DNA from: Paenibacillus marchantiophytorum
Lineage (GTDB): Bacteria > Bacillota > Bacilli > Paenibacillales > NBRC-103111
Reading direction: 5' to 3'
Assembly: GCF_014640555.1 (NCBI RefSeq)
Contig: NZ_BMHE01000003.1
Coordinates: 62,001 to 126,000 of the forward strand
DNA: 64,000 nucleotides
How positions within the stretch are numbered: the stretch's first letter is position 1; each line of letters begins with the position of its first letter. The position numbers were made by a program, and so were the translations under genes. Shown here one piece after another: positions 36,180-43,839 of this stretch. The notes under the pieces are model-generated. The model saw nothing but the letters and a program-made list of their open reading frames with translations, was not told where the DNA came from and searched no databases.

Positions 36180-36250
36180 AGTATAATTGAAAAGCAAACC
36201 TTAAAAAATGGAATAAACTTTAAAAATACAGTGATATTCTTAGAAGTTCT
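36180..36250 (-). promoter_or_regulatory. Shared promoter module, second GH29 copy
   Basis: On the minus strand: ACTTCTAAGAATATCACTG, TTTATTCCATTTT and TTTTCAATTATACTG with TATACT at 36185-36180. It lies about 190 bp before the GH29 start, with the degenerate GH95 copy in between. Confidence 0.6.
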
Positions 36251-36474
36251 ATAAGATTAAGCTTCACGTTAACCAATTTATGAAGTGGATTAATGAACGA
36301 CCGATGGGGAACATTTGATCGTTTATTGATTAGGTTTTAAGCTTAATTGCGGTTTATATATTTGGGGCTACACGGTCATCCTGCAGATCACTTGTGGGTC
36401 CATTCGGTCGGTGCCATAAAGCAAGCAGCACAAATGTCATTGCACTCCCTATATACATGTATATCATTCCATGA

Positions 36475-37025
36475 GACAAATTCATCAATAAGCTAAAACA
36501 GGAAATGATTCAAGGTCTTGAAAAATTAAACGAGGGAATGCCGAAGAACCCTAAAGTACGAATTACTGATAAAGGTAAAGGCTGGATCTCGGTTTCTCCG
36601 TTGGAACCGCAAGAAGAGCCGGTTAATTTAATCCGGATCAAAGGTGAAATTACGCGCCGCTGGCCAATGACCAGCTTGCTAGATATTTTGAAGGAAACTG
36701 ATCTACGTATTTCGTTTACAGAAATGTTCAAGACGGTGGGTCATCGAGAGATATTAGACCGGAATACGCTGCAAAAGCGATTGATCCTATCTCTTTACGG
36801 TTTGGGAACGAATACCGGTTTAAAGCGTGTCAGCGCCGGTGATCATGGTGAAAGCTACAAAGACCTTCTTTACGTCCGGCGTAAATTCATTCACAAGGAT
36901 AACCTTCGCAACGCGATTTCCGAAGTAGTAAATGCTATTTTCAAAGTACGAATGCAGGAAATATGGGGTGAGGGAACAACTTCTTGTGCCCCCGATTCTA
37001 AGAAATTTGTGGCATGGGATCAAAC
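36475..37025 (+). pseudogene. Internal fragment of a Tn3-family transposase
   Basis: About 183 codons match the middle of Tn3-type TnpA (full length about 990 aa): KLNEGMPKNPKVRI, RRWPMTSLLDILKETDLRISFTEMF, LYGLGTNTGLKRVSAG, LYVRRKFIHKDNLRNAISEVVNAIF and WGEGTTSCAPDSKKF. It ends at AWDQ, just before the conserved NLMTEWHxRYGGRGVMIYW core, and begins after an in-frame stop at 36472. Both ends are truncated. Its right edge abuts the tnsA/tnsB junction of the Tn7-like remnant. Confidence 0.88.
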
Positions 37026-37844
37026 CATTGCTCCTCCTGTGATGATTAATGGTTTCGACATTCTAATTTGTTGATTCATCATGTCAGTATGCCACCGTTT
37101 GTTAGCTAATTGGTGTTTTAGAATGAACATGCACGATCCTTCCTCTAGCCCAAATTGTTTATCCGCTTGCTGATATAGTTTTTGAATAGTGCTTTGACCG
37201 TTATTTTTTATAAGTAAGTGAAGGAATGCCTCTGAGATATTCTCGACCACTTCTGCGTCTAATCCATTTCTACTATCCAAAAACTTACCATCATACATCC
37301 ATTCCACATTATTCACTAGATTCATAGGCAAATGTGTAGAAAGAATAATACCTCAGTTGATGCCTTGCTCCTCAAAAAAGGTTTTCTCTATTTGAAAAAG
37401 TTCTATGGTCCTCGGGGTTAAATCACTAGGTGGCTTAACGGTTCTAACAATATCTTCTAATCCTTTCTCCGTCTCAATTGTGATATTAAAATCGGTCGTT
37501 GCAATAACAGGAACATTATCTTGATGTGCGTGCTTAATATTCAATTGGTCTGCAATTTCAATGCTCCGTTCAATCGGGGTAAGAGGGTATTGTTCTCTTA
37601 TATCAACAACAGCATCCGACCAGCTTAACACCATAAGATAGCGGCAACAGCATTCTCCTTTAGAAAGAGTGTGGTGTATTCTATCAGTTTTCCATCCCAA
37701 CTCCCTAATAAGATATCCTTCAGAAGGTGCTTTATTGTCACTTACTTGTATGAAAGGCTTATAATCCTTTCCATATCCTTGACCTCTACCGTCCTTAAGT
37801 CTATTCATCTGCGTTTTGAGTATAGTACTACCTCTATTCATCAT
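37020..37844 (-). pseudogene. tnsA: TnsA-like transposase endonuclease, in-frame stop, truncated
   Basis: The N-terminal endonuclease domain reads KPFIQVSDNKAPSEGYLIRELGWKTDRIHHTLSKGE, then LMVLSWSDAVVDIREQYPL (Asp of the catalytic site), then VIATTDFNITI. The C-terminal domain ends LANKRWHTDMMNQQIRM. Both lie in one frame, interrupted by TGA at 37355-37353 after EEQGIN. TnsA cuts the 5' ends of Tn7-type transposons together with TnsB. The start is ATG at 37844 or 37841 after GGGGGGAAAG; an upstream in-frame ATG lacks such a site. AGGAGGAG plus ATG at 37028 may be the lost tnsB start, cut by the Tn3 fragment. Confidence 0.85.
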
Positions 37845-37964
37845 TCTTTCCCCCCTAAAATAAAATAGGCGTTCACCCAAAGGAGTGAACGCAGCTGCTA
37901 ACTAAGGACAAATGTCCTAAACATCTTGGTACTATACAATCTTGCCAAATGGGTTACTTTCTAT

Positions 37965-38051
37965 ATTTCGAAACTTTGTTTGTTACTTCAAAACTATATT
38001 TGTCACTTCAAAACTTTATTGTCTACTTCAAAACTTATTTGTCACCCGATA
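37965..38051 (-). repeat. Tn7-like right end: four TnsB-type sites at 20-bp spacing
   Basis: ACTTCAAAAC begins at 37985, 38005 and 38025, and a variant ATTTCGAAAC at 37965, a strict 20-bp period. Each is followed by a T-rich TTTGTC-type segment. The last leads into ATTTGTCACCCGATA, proposed as the outer end. Four abutting sites next to tnsA is the known arrangement of Tn7's right end. Confidence 0.75.
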
Positions 38052-38090
38052 TTCGCTAAACTGACAACTTACGTTGGGTTTGCACACACC

Positions 38091-38687
38091 CTAATCATTT
38101 AATCCCTTTCCATCGAGTATTTGCGAGATACATTTTTCAACCCTAGATTCTCGCGTTTTGGATTGTTTGGGAGCAGAAAAATGAAGAAGGTAGGCTCTTT
38201 GCCGTCCGGGCGTCAATGCTTCAAAAGCCGTTTTCAAAGCCGGGATTTCATCGAGCTTATTTTGAAATTCATCAGGCATTGTGAATTCTGTACTCTTTTT
38301 AAAATTGACTTCCAAACCGGCTTTTTCAACTTCAATAGCTTCATATATATAGTCTTTTAGGGTGGTTTCCATTGCTGCTATTTCTCGAACATCCGTGAAC
38401 CGAATCTGGCGCGCCGCCTGTACATTCTCCGTTTGTTGGATTAGGATGCCATGGGCATCTTTCAACAAGGCACCTTTGTGAAACAATAGAGCACAGTATT
38501 GTTTAAATCCATGTATTAAAACAATGTTTTTATCCTGAAACGTGTAACAAGGATGCATCCACTTAAATTCTTCGGTCAGCTCACAGTCAAGAACGATATT
38601 TCTCAACTTCTCATATTCTTCCTTCCAGGTTTTAGCCTTATTTAAAAAACCATCAACCTTAGGATTCAAATGACTAGTTGTCATCAA
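38091..38687 (-). CDS. ydeI: YdeI-like DUF1801/OmpD-associated protein
   Basis: A 198-aa soluble protein. The N-terminal DUF1801-type domain includes LTEEFKWMHPCYTF and IVLIHGFKQYCALLFHKGALLKD. The C-terminal domain includes PALKTAFEALTPGRQRAYLLHFSAPKQSKTRESRVEKC, the YdeI/OmpD-associated signature. The B. subtilis homologue is linked to tolerance of cationic antimicrobial peptides; the mechanism is unknown. It lies immediately outside the proposed right end of the Tn7-like remnant, with the stop 40 bp from that end. Confidence 0.82.
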   Translation of the reverse strand: MMTTSHLNPKVDGFLNKAKTWKEEYEKLRNIVLDCELTEEFKWMHPCYTFQDKNIVLIHGFKQYCALLFHKGALLKDAHGILIQQTENVQAARQIRFTDVREIAAMETTLKDYIYEAIEVEKAGLEVNFKKSTEFTMPDEFQNKLDEIPALKTAFEALTPGRQRAYLLHFSAPKQSKTRESRVEKCISQILDGKGLND

Positions 38688-38723
38688 AGCCCCCCCTTTT
38701 TGCTTGTCACTTATTTCAAATAA

Positions 38724-40985
38724 TTATTTCAAGTATTTTCCCGTAATCGACTGTTCCGAATGGATGATTTGCGGGGGGGTGCCCTCGAACACGACTTGGC
38801 CGCCCTTGCTGCCTCCATCTGGTCCCATATCGATGATCCAATCCGCTTGGCTGATCACATCGAGGTTGTGCTCGATGACGATCACCGTATTGCCGGCATC
38901 CACGAGGCGGTTCATGATCTCCAGAAGATGACCGATATCTGACATATGCAGCCCGGTCGTCGGCTCGTCCATCACATAGATGCTGCCTTTCTTATGCAGC
39001 TCGCTTGCCAGCTTGATGCGCTGGCATTCACCACCGGAGAGTGTGCTAAGCGGCTGGCCGAGTGTAATATAGTTCAGTCCCACATCACTCATCGCCTGAA
39101 GCTTGCGAACAACTTCTTTTAGTTCAAAAAAATTCAATGCCTGCTCCACAGTCATCTCCAGCACTTCTGCAATTGACTTGCCGTTCAGCTTGTACGCAAG
39201 CACCTCTTCCTTAAAGCGTCTGCCTCCGCATACTTCGCATGGCAGCTTCACGCTGTCGAGGAATGCAAGATCAGTGTACACAACTCCCAGCCCTTGGCAG
39301 TTCTCGCATGCCCCCTTGGAGTTGAAGCTGAACAAGCCTTGATTGACCTTGTTCGCAGCGGCAAACGCCTTGCGCACATCATCCATAATGCCTGTGTAAG
39401 TCGCAGGATTCGATCGGGTTGACACGCCTACCGCCGATTGGTCGATGACGATTGCATCCGGATGTTTGCTAAGGAATACGTCGTTAATCAGCGTACTCTT
39501 GCCTGAGCCAGCGACACCCGCAACTACGGTCAGCACGCCGGTTGGAATATCTACACTCACGTTCCGCAGGTTGTGAAGTTTGGCATCCCTGATCGACAGT
39601 TTGCCAGATGGCTGCCTGCAATCATGCTTCAACTGGAGCGGCCGCTTCATATGAGTGCCAGTCAGTGTGCCTGCTTCCAGCAAGCCTTGGTAACTGCCTT
39701 CATACATGATCGTACCGCCGCGGCTGCCAGCGTGAGGCCCGACATCGACAATATGATCCGCCAGCTTGATCACATCGGGATCATGCTCGACGACAATCAC
39801 GGTATTGCCCTTGTCGCGCAGCTTCTGCAGCAAGCCATTTAAGCGGTGTACATCACGGGGGTGCAAGCCAACACTCGGCTCATCGAAGATATACGTAACA
39901 TCCACCAGACTGCCGCTTAGATGCTTCACCATCTTGACGCGCTGCGACTCGCCGCCGGACAAAGTATCCGTCTCACGATCCAACGTCAAATAATCAAGTC
40001 CTATATCCACCAAATGTTGCAGCCGTTCTGTCAGCGACTTGATGACCGGCCCGGCGATAGAATCGTCGACCTCCCGAATAACGCGGATGAGCTGCCCGAC
40101 CTCCATCGATGCTAACTCCGCAATGTTGCGTCCATTGATCCTGCAGCCCAGCGCAGCCTGACTGAGTCTCGCACCCCGGCAACTTGAGCAGGGCCCCTCG
40201 CAGATGTACGGCGCAACAGCTTGTTGCGTACGCTCAGACTTGGTCTTCACATCCTGCTTGATGTACTTGTTCGTGAATTTCTCGATGATGCCTTCTATTG
40301 TGATATTCACTGCCTTCCCGGCGAACTGCATCTCCACTTTCCTAGCTTTGCCGTACAACAATTGTTCTAGCTCATCATCTGAATAATCGTTCAACTTCTT
40401 GTCAGGATCGAAGAATCCCGATTGCACGATCATCGACCAATCCATGCTGTTCACCGCATAGCCCGGCAGCAGGAGGGCCCCTTCATTCAGCGACATTGAC
40501 GTATCCACCGCCTTGCTCATGTCGACGGACAGTCTGCGACCGATCCCGTTGCACTCGGGACACATACCTTGCGGATCGTTGAATGAGAACATGTTCGCTT
40601 GTCCAACATAGGGCTGACCTACTCGGGAGAAGAGAAGCCGGAGAATCGGAGAGATATCGGTAATCGTACCCATCGTGGAATGAGAACCGCCGCCCAACCG
40701 CTTCTGGTCTACAATGACAGCCATACTCAGGTTCTCGATCGCGTCCGTATCCGGCTGGGGATAGCGTGGCAGGAAATTGCGCACGAATAAGCTGAAATTC
40801 TCATTCAGCAATCGCGTAGACTCTGCGGCGATCGTATCGAAGACGATCGATGACTTGCCGGATCCGGATACCCCGGTGAAAATTGTGATTTTCCGCTTGG
40901 GAATGCGCAAGGATACATTCTTGAGATTGTTTTCCCTCGCACCCGAGATTACAATATATTCCTGATTAGATTCGCTCATATTCAA
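38724..40985 (-). CDS. UvrA-like ABC ATPase (short paralogue)
   Basis: A 753-aa twin-cassette protein, shorter than housekeeping UvrA (about 940 aa). Walker A GVSGSGKSS near 38-46 and GVAGSGKST near 490, signatures LSGGESQR and LSGGECQR, Walker B segments YIFDEPSVGLHP and YVMDEPTTGLHM. Zinc-finger Cys pairs are visible (CPECNGIG, GPCSSCRGA, CENCQGLG, LPCEVCGGRR). The missing part corresponds to the UvrB-binding and insertion domains. Such paralogues are linked with drug resistance or non-canonical repair. Transcription is monocistronic as far as visible. Confidence 0.88.
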   Translation of the reverse strand: MNMSESNQEYIVISGARENNLKNVSLRIPKRKITIFTGVSGSGKSSIVFDTIAAESTRLLNENFSLFVRNFLPRYPQPDTDAIENLSMAVIVDQKRLGGGSHSTMGTITDISPILRLLFSRVGQPYVGQANMFSFNDPQGMCPECNGIGRRLSVDMSKAVDTSMSLNEGALLLPGYAVNSMDWSMIVQSGFFDPDKKLNDYSDDELEQLLYGKARKVEMQFAGKAVNITIEGIIEKFTNKYIKQDVKTKSERTQQAVAPYICEGPCSSCRGARLSQAALGCRINGRNIAELASMEVGQLIRVIREVDDSIAGPVIKSLTERLQHLVDIGLDYLTLDRETDTLSGGESQRVKMVKHLSGSLVDVTYIFDEPSVGLHPRDVHRLNGLLQKLRDKGNTVIVVEHDPDVIKLADHIVDVGPHAGSRGGTIMYEGSYQGLLEAGTLTGTHMKRPLQLKHDCRQPSGKLSIRDAKLHNLRNVSVDIPTGVLTVVAGVAGSGKSTLINDVFLSKHPDAIVIDQSAVGVSTRSNPATYTGIMDDVRKAFAAANKVNQGLFSFNSKGACENCQGLGVVYTDLAFLDSVKLPCEVCGGRRFKEEVLAYKLNGKSIAEVLEMTVEQALNFFELKEVVRKLQAMSDVGLNYITLGQPLSTLSGGECQRIKLASELHKKGSIYVMDEPTTGLHMSDIGHLLEIMNRLVDAGNTVIVIEHNLDVISQADWIIDMGPDGGSKGGQVVFEGTPPQIIHSEQSITGKYLK

Positions 40986-41034
40986 CTTCCTTCCGATCGT
41001 GTTAATTTCAACTAATATTCCTATTGTACCATTA

Positions 41035-41069
41035 ATAAACCGGCTGCAAACTACATGCAGCCGGTTTAT
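41035..41069. terminator. Perfect 14-bp stem hairpin
   Basis: ATAAACCGGCTGCA pairs with its exact complement around AACTACA. It sits 50 bp upstream of the UvrA-like gene and downstream of the SRPBCC remnant, so it probably ended that gene. Confidence 0.65.
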
Positions 41070-41136
41070 GGTGATTCAGGTCTATTGATTTCGATTATTG
41101 TACGAGCATCTTTTCTGGCTCACCTAACCAGTTAGT

Positions 41137-41359
41137 CTAACTAGGCTTTGCCTCACCCAGTGCTTGAGGCTTGGAGTTTCCAGTTTGTTCGAGATGAAGA
41201 TTATACCTTTCCGTCCCTATATCCTGCAACGTCCATGTGACTGTGTGCTCCTCACCGCTGGCAAACGTATAGGATAAACGAGTTGGAATCGGTTAAAGCG
41301 GCCCAAACTTTCTCAATCGATGATGTGTACTGATAATCCAAGGATAATGTTAAGCTCAT
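41137..41359 (-). pseudogene. SRPBCC/AHSA1-like protein, decayed
   Basis: ATG begins MSLTLSLDYQYTSSIEKVWAALTDSN, a clear AHSA1-type start, then stops after QR. Another frame gives the C terminus FASGEEHTVTWTLQDIGTER and LHLEQTGNSKPQALGEAK. The middle (about 60 residues) is deleted and the frame is shifted at the junction. The usual role is binding of a hydrophobic ligand; this copy is dead. Confidence 0.75.
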
Positions 41360-41465
41360 TCTTCTTCCACCTCTGATAGTTGGTTTATGCCACATATCCT
41401 CTGCCTCTGCTGAAAATAACATCATGGAAACTCATCTAAATCCTCCATAATTTATTTAGGAATGG

Positions 41466-41760
41466 CTAATTCTCTGATCTAGGCAATGTTATTCTAATGT
41501 CATTTTCTTGATCATTTGCAACCTTTTCCACCCATTGAGGCTCCATGACTAACGCATGTCCCAGTGATACTAATGGCACGCCTGTATCCAACGCAGCGAT
41601 TATATCTTAAGGGGACGAAAGCCCCCCAACACCTATCACTGGCACACGTGAACCTACTCGATTTTGAACAGGAAGAAGCACGTTTATAGCATCGGTTGTA
41701 GGCCAGCGTTCCCACGCAAGCTTGTGTGCTCCTCTCTCCGTAGAAGACGCCATTCGAGCT
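41466..41760 (-). pseudogene. NADH:flavin oxidoreductase (old-yellow-enzyme) C-terminal remnant
   Basis: The minus strand reads VPVIGVGGLSSP, stop, DIIAALDTGVPLVSLGHALVMEPQWVEKV, the conserved end of OYE-type TIM barrels. An in-frame TAA near 41612 and loss of the first two thirds mark it as a pseudogene. Confidence 0.7.
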
Positions 41761-41914
41761 AAAATGTACTTTCAGCTGCTTTATTTTCCATGGTCGAACC
41801 CTTAATAAGGTTCTAAGAAATCCGGCACTCTCTACCTGGCGAAGAGGAACTACTTCCAAGCGACAAATTTTTGAAAGGGAACTCAAGTAAGCTATTTTGG
41901 CAAATATCGGAGAT

Positions 41915-42075
41915 GCCAAGGTCATAGCGGAACCACAGTCCCTTATTTCGACGAAATGAGCTCAATTTCCCATCAAACAGCAAAATAGCGCACCATAGTT
42001 CCCTCTCGCTCGAGAAAATGCTCCTTTTTGCTATAATAACGCACTGTAGTTCCCTCTGCGCGAGGCAGCGAGGTT
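41915..42075. repeat. Dispersed repeat copy B
   Basis: It contains ATAGCGGAACCACAG, TTTCCCATCAAACAGC, AAATAGCGCACCATAGTTCC, TTTTTGCTATAATAACG and CACTGTAGTTCCCTC. The whole segment aligns with 5870-5962 joined to 7911-7980. Tandem AGTTCCC-ending units suggest an intergenic element of the host genome. Confidence 0.7.
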
Positions 42076-42106
42076 AACTCCGCGATCACTCACAAACAGA
42101 CTAACT

Positions 42107-42298
42107 TTACTTATATGTTACAAAATTCTTCTTAAAGTGCATGCGATCTTTATGATAGAGATTAAACGTTGCCAAAAATAGCTCCGTGCTTACTGCCAAA
42201 AGAATCATAAAAGCTGCTTTTACTGAGACCAGTTGCTTGAAGCAGCATATTTAGCGAGGTTACCTCATAACCGTTACTCCATTCAATCAGACTGCGCC
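42107..42298 (-). pseudogene. TetR-family regulator fragment
   Basis: The HTH is clear: GYEVTSLNMLLQATGLSKSSFYDSFGSKH. An extra G after SKH shifts the frame; in the second frame ELFLATFNLYHKDRM continues the family pattern to a stop. The ligand domain is absent. It adjoins the OYE and SRPBCC remnants, a set that often forms one regulon. Confidence 0.7.
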
Positions 42299-42300
42299 AG

Positions 42301-42768
42301 TCATCCTTTGACGGAGAAGATCATCTGAACAATAAGTACTAAACATGCAGCAGTTACACCGCAGAAGAAAAAACCTGCTCCCATACATAAACCTATGGCT
42401 GCCACGACCCAGATTGAGGCAGCCGTGCTGAGTCCAAATACAGTTTTGCCATTTTGCATGATCATCCCCGCTCCCAGAAACCCGACTCCACTTATTACCT
42501 GAGCCGCTAAACGTGAGGGATCTGCGAGCAGATTTGGTTCTACAAGAGGGTCCACAGGATGGGTGGAAGCATCGACATGCTGATCCCCGAATCCGAATAT
42601 GGATATCATCATGAAGAGTGCCGATCCCATGCACACCAAGATATGAGTTCGGAATCCAGCATCGCGATTTCGCCAACCTCTCTCCAACCCGATGGCCCCC
42701 CCAAAAACCACAGACAGCAGTAATCTTAACCCAATACCACCCGCATGAATATGCCATATCTGAGACAA
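42301..42768 (-). CDS. MgtC/SapB-family membrane protein, short form
   Basis: A 155-aa protein with about four membrane helices: LRLLLSVVFGGAIGLERGWRNRDAGFRTHILVCMGSALFM is the MgtC signature, and RLAAQVISGVGFLGAGMIM follows. It lacks the C-terminal ACT-like domain of its paralogue at 44681, with which it shares most of the membrane part. MgtC proteins modulate ATP synthase, magnesium or phosphate homeostasis in other bacteria. Here it is the last gene of the phosphatase/transport cluster. Confidence 0.85.
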   Translation of the reverse strand: MSQIWHIHAGGIGLRLLLSVVFGGAIGLERGWRNRDAGFRTHILVCMGSALFMMISIFGFGDQHVDASTHPVDPLVEPNLLADPSRLAAQVISGVGFLGAGMIMQNGKTVFGLSTAASIWVVAAIGLCMGAGFFFCGVTAACLVLIVQMIFSVKG

Positions 42769-42793
42769 GCTAACACCTCCGTAACGATCACGA

Positions 42794-43054
42794 TCACACG
42801 CGAGCTTTTATAAATCTAAGTCCTACAACCGCCTGCTCGATTGAAAGCAACGGATCGGGGCATTCCTTCTTGTCCACGACATCACCCGTAATAATGACAA
42901 GGTCCGGCTTCTCCGCACGGAGTATTTCACGAATGAGATCTTGGCTGCGCAAATAATCGTAAGCGCCTCCATCTTTCCAATGTAAATCCGTGAGCTGTAC
43001 GATTGTAAACGTGCCATCTCTCCGAAGATTTAGCATAGTTAACCTTATAAACAA
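42794..43054 (-). pseudogene. Truncated metallophosphoesterase
   Basis: 86 codons hold the first two metal-binding motifs of a calcineurin-type phosphoesterase, LTDLHWKDGG (D-x-H) and VIITGDVVD (GD-x-x-D). The remaining motifs (GNHE and the two His blocks) are missing, and the frame ends after VGLRFIKARV. The family usually needs 250-300 residues, so this is a 3'-truncated gene. Its start overlaps the IMPase stop by 10 bp; a second ATG at 43036 is possible. Confidence 0.7.
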
Positions 43055-43839
43055 TGAAGTACGGGTTCGTGAAGATGCCCATTGCTTCCAACAACGTTGG
43101 TAGTTAGCAAGTTATAGGCGTTCCCTTTCGTGTCAGTCACCTTGCCTCCGGCTTCTTGTATGATCAGTACTCCAGCAGCAATATCCCACGCGTTTAAGCC
43201 ATTTTCCCAAAATGCATGTAATCTTCCCGACGCAACGTAGGCCAAATGACGAGCTGCAGAACCGAGGGAGCGAATCGTCCGGCATTTCTCAATCAACCGT
43301 CCAAGCCCTTCATAAACGGCTCTCCGCGCCTCCATATTGGATGGAAAACCTGTTGCAACAACACTGCGCCCTAACTCATTCGTAGGGGATACGTGAATGG
43401 AACGACCATTAAGAAACGCTCCCATCCCCTTCTCCGCCCAGAACATTTCATCTGCACATGGATCGTAAATGACGCCCAGTTGAAGTTGCCCATAACAGGC
43501 CAAGGCAATTGACACCGTAAAGCCAGGGATGCCTTGCACATAATTGCTGGTTCCATCAATCGGATCAACGATCCATAAGTACGGCTCTTCTGCTGCTCCC
43601 TTCAACACTTCCTCCAGAGGCTTCTCATTGAGGAATGACTCTTCTTCTCCTAGGAATTTATGCAGTGGGAACTGCTCAAGAATTCCGTTTCTGATGAATA
43701 GTTCAGAAGCTTTATCTACTTCTGTCACAACATCGAAGCTGGAGCTTTTGTCCTCCGTAATAAAACCGCTCCCCATCTTTGACTTAATCAACTCGCCTGC
43801 TAGTCTCGCCATCGTTTGCGCAATCTCCAAATGATTCAT
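43045..43839 (-). CDS. Inositol monophosphatase-family phosphatase
   Basis: A 264-aa Mg2+-dependent phosphatase. Metal ligands lie in FLGEEESF (Glu) and WIVDPIDGTSNYVQG (the DPIDGT motif), and WDIAAGVLIIQEAGG carries the third Asp. The family dephosphorylates inositol 1-phosphate, histidinol phosphate or similar polyol phosphates. AGGGGGT precedes the ATG. The start lies inside the end of the HAD gene (56-bp overlap), so translation is coupled. Context with a PTP-type phytase relative argues for a polyol phosphate substrate. Confidence 0.88.
   Translation of the reverse strand: MNHLEIAQTMARLAGELIKSKMGSGFITEDKSSSFDVVTEVDKASELFIRNGILEQFPLHKFLGEEESFLNEKPLEEVLKGAAEEPYLWIVDPIDGTSNYVQGIPGFTVSIALACYGQLQLGVIYDPCADEMFWAEKGMGAFLNGRSIHVSPTNELGRSVVATGFPSNMEARRAVYEGLGRLIEKCRTIRSLGSAARHLAYVASGRLHAFWENGLNAWDIAAGVLIIQEAGGKVTDTKGNAYNLLTTNVVGSNGHLHEPVLHCL

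Larger units (their letters stand above)
7986..38051. mobile_element. Remnant of a Tn7-like transposon, about 30 kb
   Basis: The right end carries a tnsA pseudogene reading inward and four TnsB-type sites. The left end carries the same site sequence (GGTGACAAATAAGTT) in the opposite orientation. TTCGC occurs immediately outside both proposed ends (7981-7985 and 38052-38056), the 5-bp duplication expected of Tn7 relatives. The outermost bases are TGTAGGGTGAC on the left and, read inward, TATCGGGTGAC on the right. The interior is a fucosylated-glycan locus plus decayed gerA genes. tnsB, tnsC and target-selection genes are absent. The exact ends and the view of all 30 kb as one unit are inference. 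Confidence 0.6.

Noticed and set aside
37961..38050. Possible CRISPR array (regular 20-bp repeats)
   Set aside because: Units abut with only a 20-bp period and no unique spacers, and no cas genes are near. The tnsA neighbour and matching inverted copy at 8 kb fit transposon ends better.
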